A stretch of DNA of 64,000 nucleotides from Adiantum capillus-veneris (taxonomy: Eukaryota > Streptophyta > Polypodiopsida > Polypodiales > Pteridaceae), in assembly GCA_014529385.2 (NCBI GenBank), contig CM043944.1, forward strand, positions 46,832,268-46,896,267. The letters are read 5' to 3'. Within the stretch, counting starts at the first letter, position 1. Every line of letters begins with the position of its first letter. The position numbers and the translations under genes are program-made. The notes under the pieces were generated by a model, which was not told the origin of the DNA, did not search any database, and was given only the letters and a program-made list of their open reading frames with translations. Of the stretch, positions 62,127 through 64,000 are shown one piece after another.

Positions 62127-62960
62127 ACTGTATTCCCAAGTAATGATGCAACAGCCCCAAATCTTTCATCTTGAAAGTAACATTCAAATCAGCCTTAAAT
62201 TCAGTAATATGTCTCTCATTTGGTCCAGTGTTGATCAGTAAATCATCTACAGAAAGAACCACAATGAGAAGTACATCACCCTCACGCTTTACATACGATG
62301 TGCTTTTTGTTGGACTGTTACAAAACCCTCGTTTGACCAAATGAGTGTCAGCTTTCTCATACCAAGCACAAGGAGATTGCTTCAACCCATACAAAGCCTT
62401 CTTACATCTGCACACTTGTCCTCTTGTTCTTTCTTGACAAAACCGCGAGGCTGCGTTACATAAACTTCCTTAAATATGTCACCATTCAAGAAAGCAGTAA
62501 CAATGTCTGATTGATGTACATCCCAACCAAAATGAGCTGCCAATGCACATAGAAAATGCACAGTTGTCATACGACAAGTGGGAGCAAAAGTCTCTTCATA
62601 ATCTATGCCTTTTTGTTGTGCATAACCCTTTACAACAAGTCAAGCCTTATGGCGACGGATCTTACCATCCGTCTTGCGTTTCAACTTGTAAACCCCCTTC
62701 GTACCAATGACCTTTTTCTAGGAGGAAAATCACATTAAGTCCATATGTCATTTTGTATAAGTGCATCATATTTTGATTGCATGGCAACCATCCAATTTTT
62801 TGAATTTGGTGCTTCATCAAAAGACAGAGGTTCCTCAACATCATGTAAGCTAGACACAACCAAAGCATAACAATCTAATGCATAAGATGCATGGCCAGAT
62901 CCTGAACGAGTACGACTAGACAAAGGTGCATCCAATTTACTGTCACGCAATGTATGCACC
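62127..62960 (-). pseudogene. Copia reverse transcriptase
   Basis: Blocks in order on the minus strand are [53 protein letters not shown] (motif A), [26 protein letters not shown] (motif C, with Ser where copia RTs have Tyr in YVDD) and FKMKDLGLLHHYLGIQF. At that last block the piggyBac-like insert begins. Stops near 62640 and a frame change near 62400 add to the damage. The Ser in the catalytic loop is a single-base change. Confidence 0.92.
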
Positions 62961-64000
62961 AGCCATTTTCGCATACCTCTAGCCTGCTCATTTTCAGCCC
63001 TTTCCTCATCATGTACATCTGCATCAATAAGCTGATCTATAACATTTTCGGAAACCCCCATAGGCTGTACATTTGCCTCATTGGAATTTACATTCGAACT
63101 TCCACCACTGAAAAGAGGCAACAAAGTGTCATAAATGTCCTGTGAGCTTACATTATTGTCTCTAGTACATGACAGCAAGGGCTGAACAGAATCTTCCACA
63201 AACACTACATCCCGTGAAACAAGAATACACTTTGTCTGTGGATGATACAACCTGTAACCTTTTCTTTCAGCACTATAACCAACAAAAATACATTTGACAG
63301 CCTTATCATCCAATCTTCTGCGCTATGTTTGTGGCACCAAAGCATATGCCAAACAACCAAAAACACGCATGTGCTCAATAGAAGGCTTTCTATCATGCCA
63401 TGCTTCATATGGAGTATTTTGTAGGGCACCTGTTAAGTACATAAGTGGCACACATGATGGCCTCAAGCCAAAAAGAATGCGGCAAAGCTTGACTTTTGAC
63501 CATACATCGTGCCATTTTTGTAAGTGATCCGTTTTTATTCTCAGCTAGACCATTTTGCTGAGGTGTATAAGGCACTGTACATTGGTGTTTTATCCCACAA
63601 CTAGCCAAAAATGCATTAAATTCATGAGACATATACTCCCCCCCTCGATCGGAATGAAGGCTGCCCATAGTACATTTGGAGACATTTTTAGCCGTAGTCA
63701 GAAATTGTTTGAAGCATATAAAGACTTCGGACTTTTCTTTAAGCGGAAATACCCATGCATGCCTGGAGTAATCATCAATGAAAGTCATGAAGTACAGATA
63801 ATTTCCCAAGGACGGAGTTTGCATGGGCCCACAAGCATCACTATGCACAAGCTGCAACCTGCATGTGGCCCTAACTGAACCATCCTTTGGAAACTTTGAA
63901 TGTTGCATCTTACCCAAAATACAGCCTTCACAAACATGTTTGACAGGTGCTTCAAGAGGCGGCAAAGAAGCAACCCTATCAAATTTTTGCAAACGCAGCA
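62961..64000 (-). pseudogene. Copia integrase and linker, partial at window end
   Basis: The minus-strand frame 63992-63405 has the pre-integrase CEGCILGK, then catalytic Asp residues in HSDACGPM and HSDRGGEY and the Glu in QQNGLAENKN, followed by ATYVLNRCPTK. After a frame break near 63410 come EAWHDRKPSIEHMRVFG-type sequence, a stop near 63326, CIFVGYSAERKGYRLY and the acidic linker leading to the reverse transcriptase. All three catalytic acids are present. The start lies beyond position 64000. Confidence 0.92.

Larger units (their letters stand above)
59556..64000 (-). mobile_element. Ty1/copia element, running past the window end
   Basis: On the minus strand the order integrase (64.0-63.4 kb), reverse transcriptase (62.9-62.1 kb), RNase H (60.8-59.9 kb), polypurine tract and 3' LTR (59781-59556) is the copia order. 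The 5' LTR and gag lie beyond 64000. A 1.34-kb TTAA-flanked insertion (60784-62122) splits the reverse transcriptase. Frameshifts and stops make it inactive. Confidence 0.92.

Overview
The window looks like nuclear DNA of a land plant with a large, transposon-rich genome. Its one host gene is a spliced plant-type argininosuccinate synthase (arginine biosynthesis). Its introns are GT-AG and one is about 18.4 kb long and full of retrotransposons. Almost everything else is mobile DNA or its debris: Ty3/gypsy and Ty1/copia elements, LINEs, a hAT-like transposon, a Penelope-like retroelement, a TTAA-flanked piggyBac-like insertion, and many (GA)n or (CT)n tracts. Together, the Penelope-like element with an N-terminal GIY-YIG nuclease, the giant introns and the rich LINE content fit a fern, lycophyte or gymnosperm better than a compact flowering-plant genome. 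The species cannot be fixed from this sequence. Layout, left half: 1-3.3 kb is unrecognised sequence with microsatellites. 3.3-6.8 kb is a decayed gypsy element keeping only gag and protease. 7.6-10.75 kb is the Penelope-like element. 12.3-13.1 kb is an LTR plus leader of the same LTR family as the 3.3 kb element. 13.1-15.45 kb is a LINE 3' half on the minus strand. 16.1-18.8 kb is a five-exon hAT-like transposase broken by one stop codon. 18.8-20.1 kb is a second LINE copy with an inverted 5' part. Layout, middle: argininosuccinate synthase exons lie at 20.18-22.70 kb, and the last exon at 41.08-41.64 kb. The intron between them holds, in nested order, an old gag region, a solo LTR, a full-length 7.4 kb gypsy element, an internally deleted relative inserted into a third related LTR, another LTR, and a 5'-truncated LINE. 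Exact 5-bp target duplications support three of these insertions. Layout, right half: 42.0-45.5 kb is a long minus-strand LINE with an inverted endonuclease piece. 45.5-52.8 kb is mostly unrecognised, with small copia, gypsy and LINE fragments and long microsatellites. 52.8-59.5 kb is a heavily mutated gypsy-like gag-protease region, followed by an unfamiliar coiled-coil reading frame. 59.6-64.0 kb is a copia element running off the window, its reverse transcriptase split by the 1.34 kb piggyBac-like insertion. No tRNA, rRNA, CRISPR or bacterial-type operon was seen. All family calls rest on motifs read by eye, without database searches.
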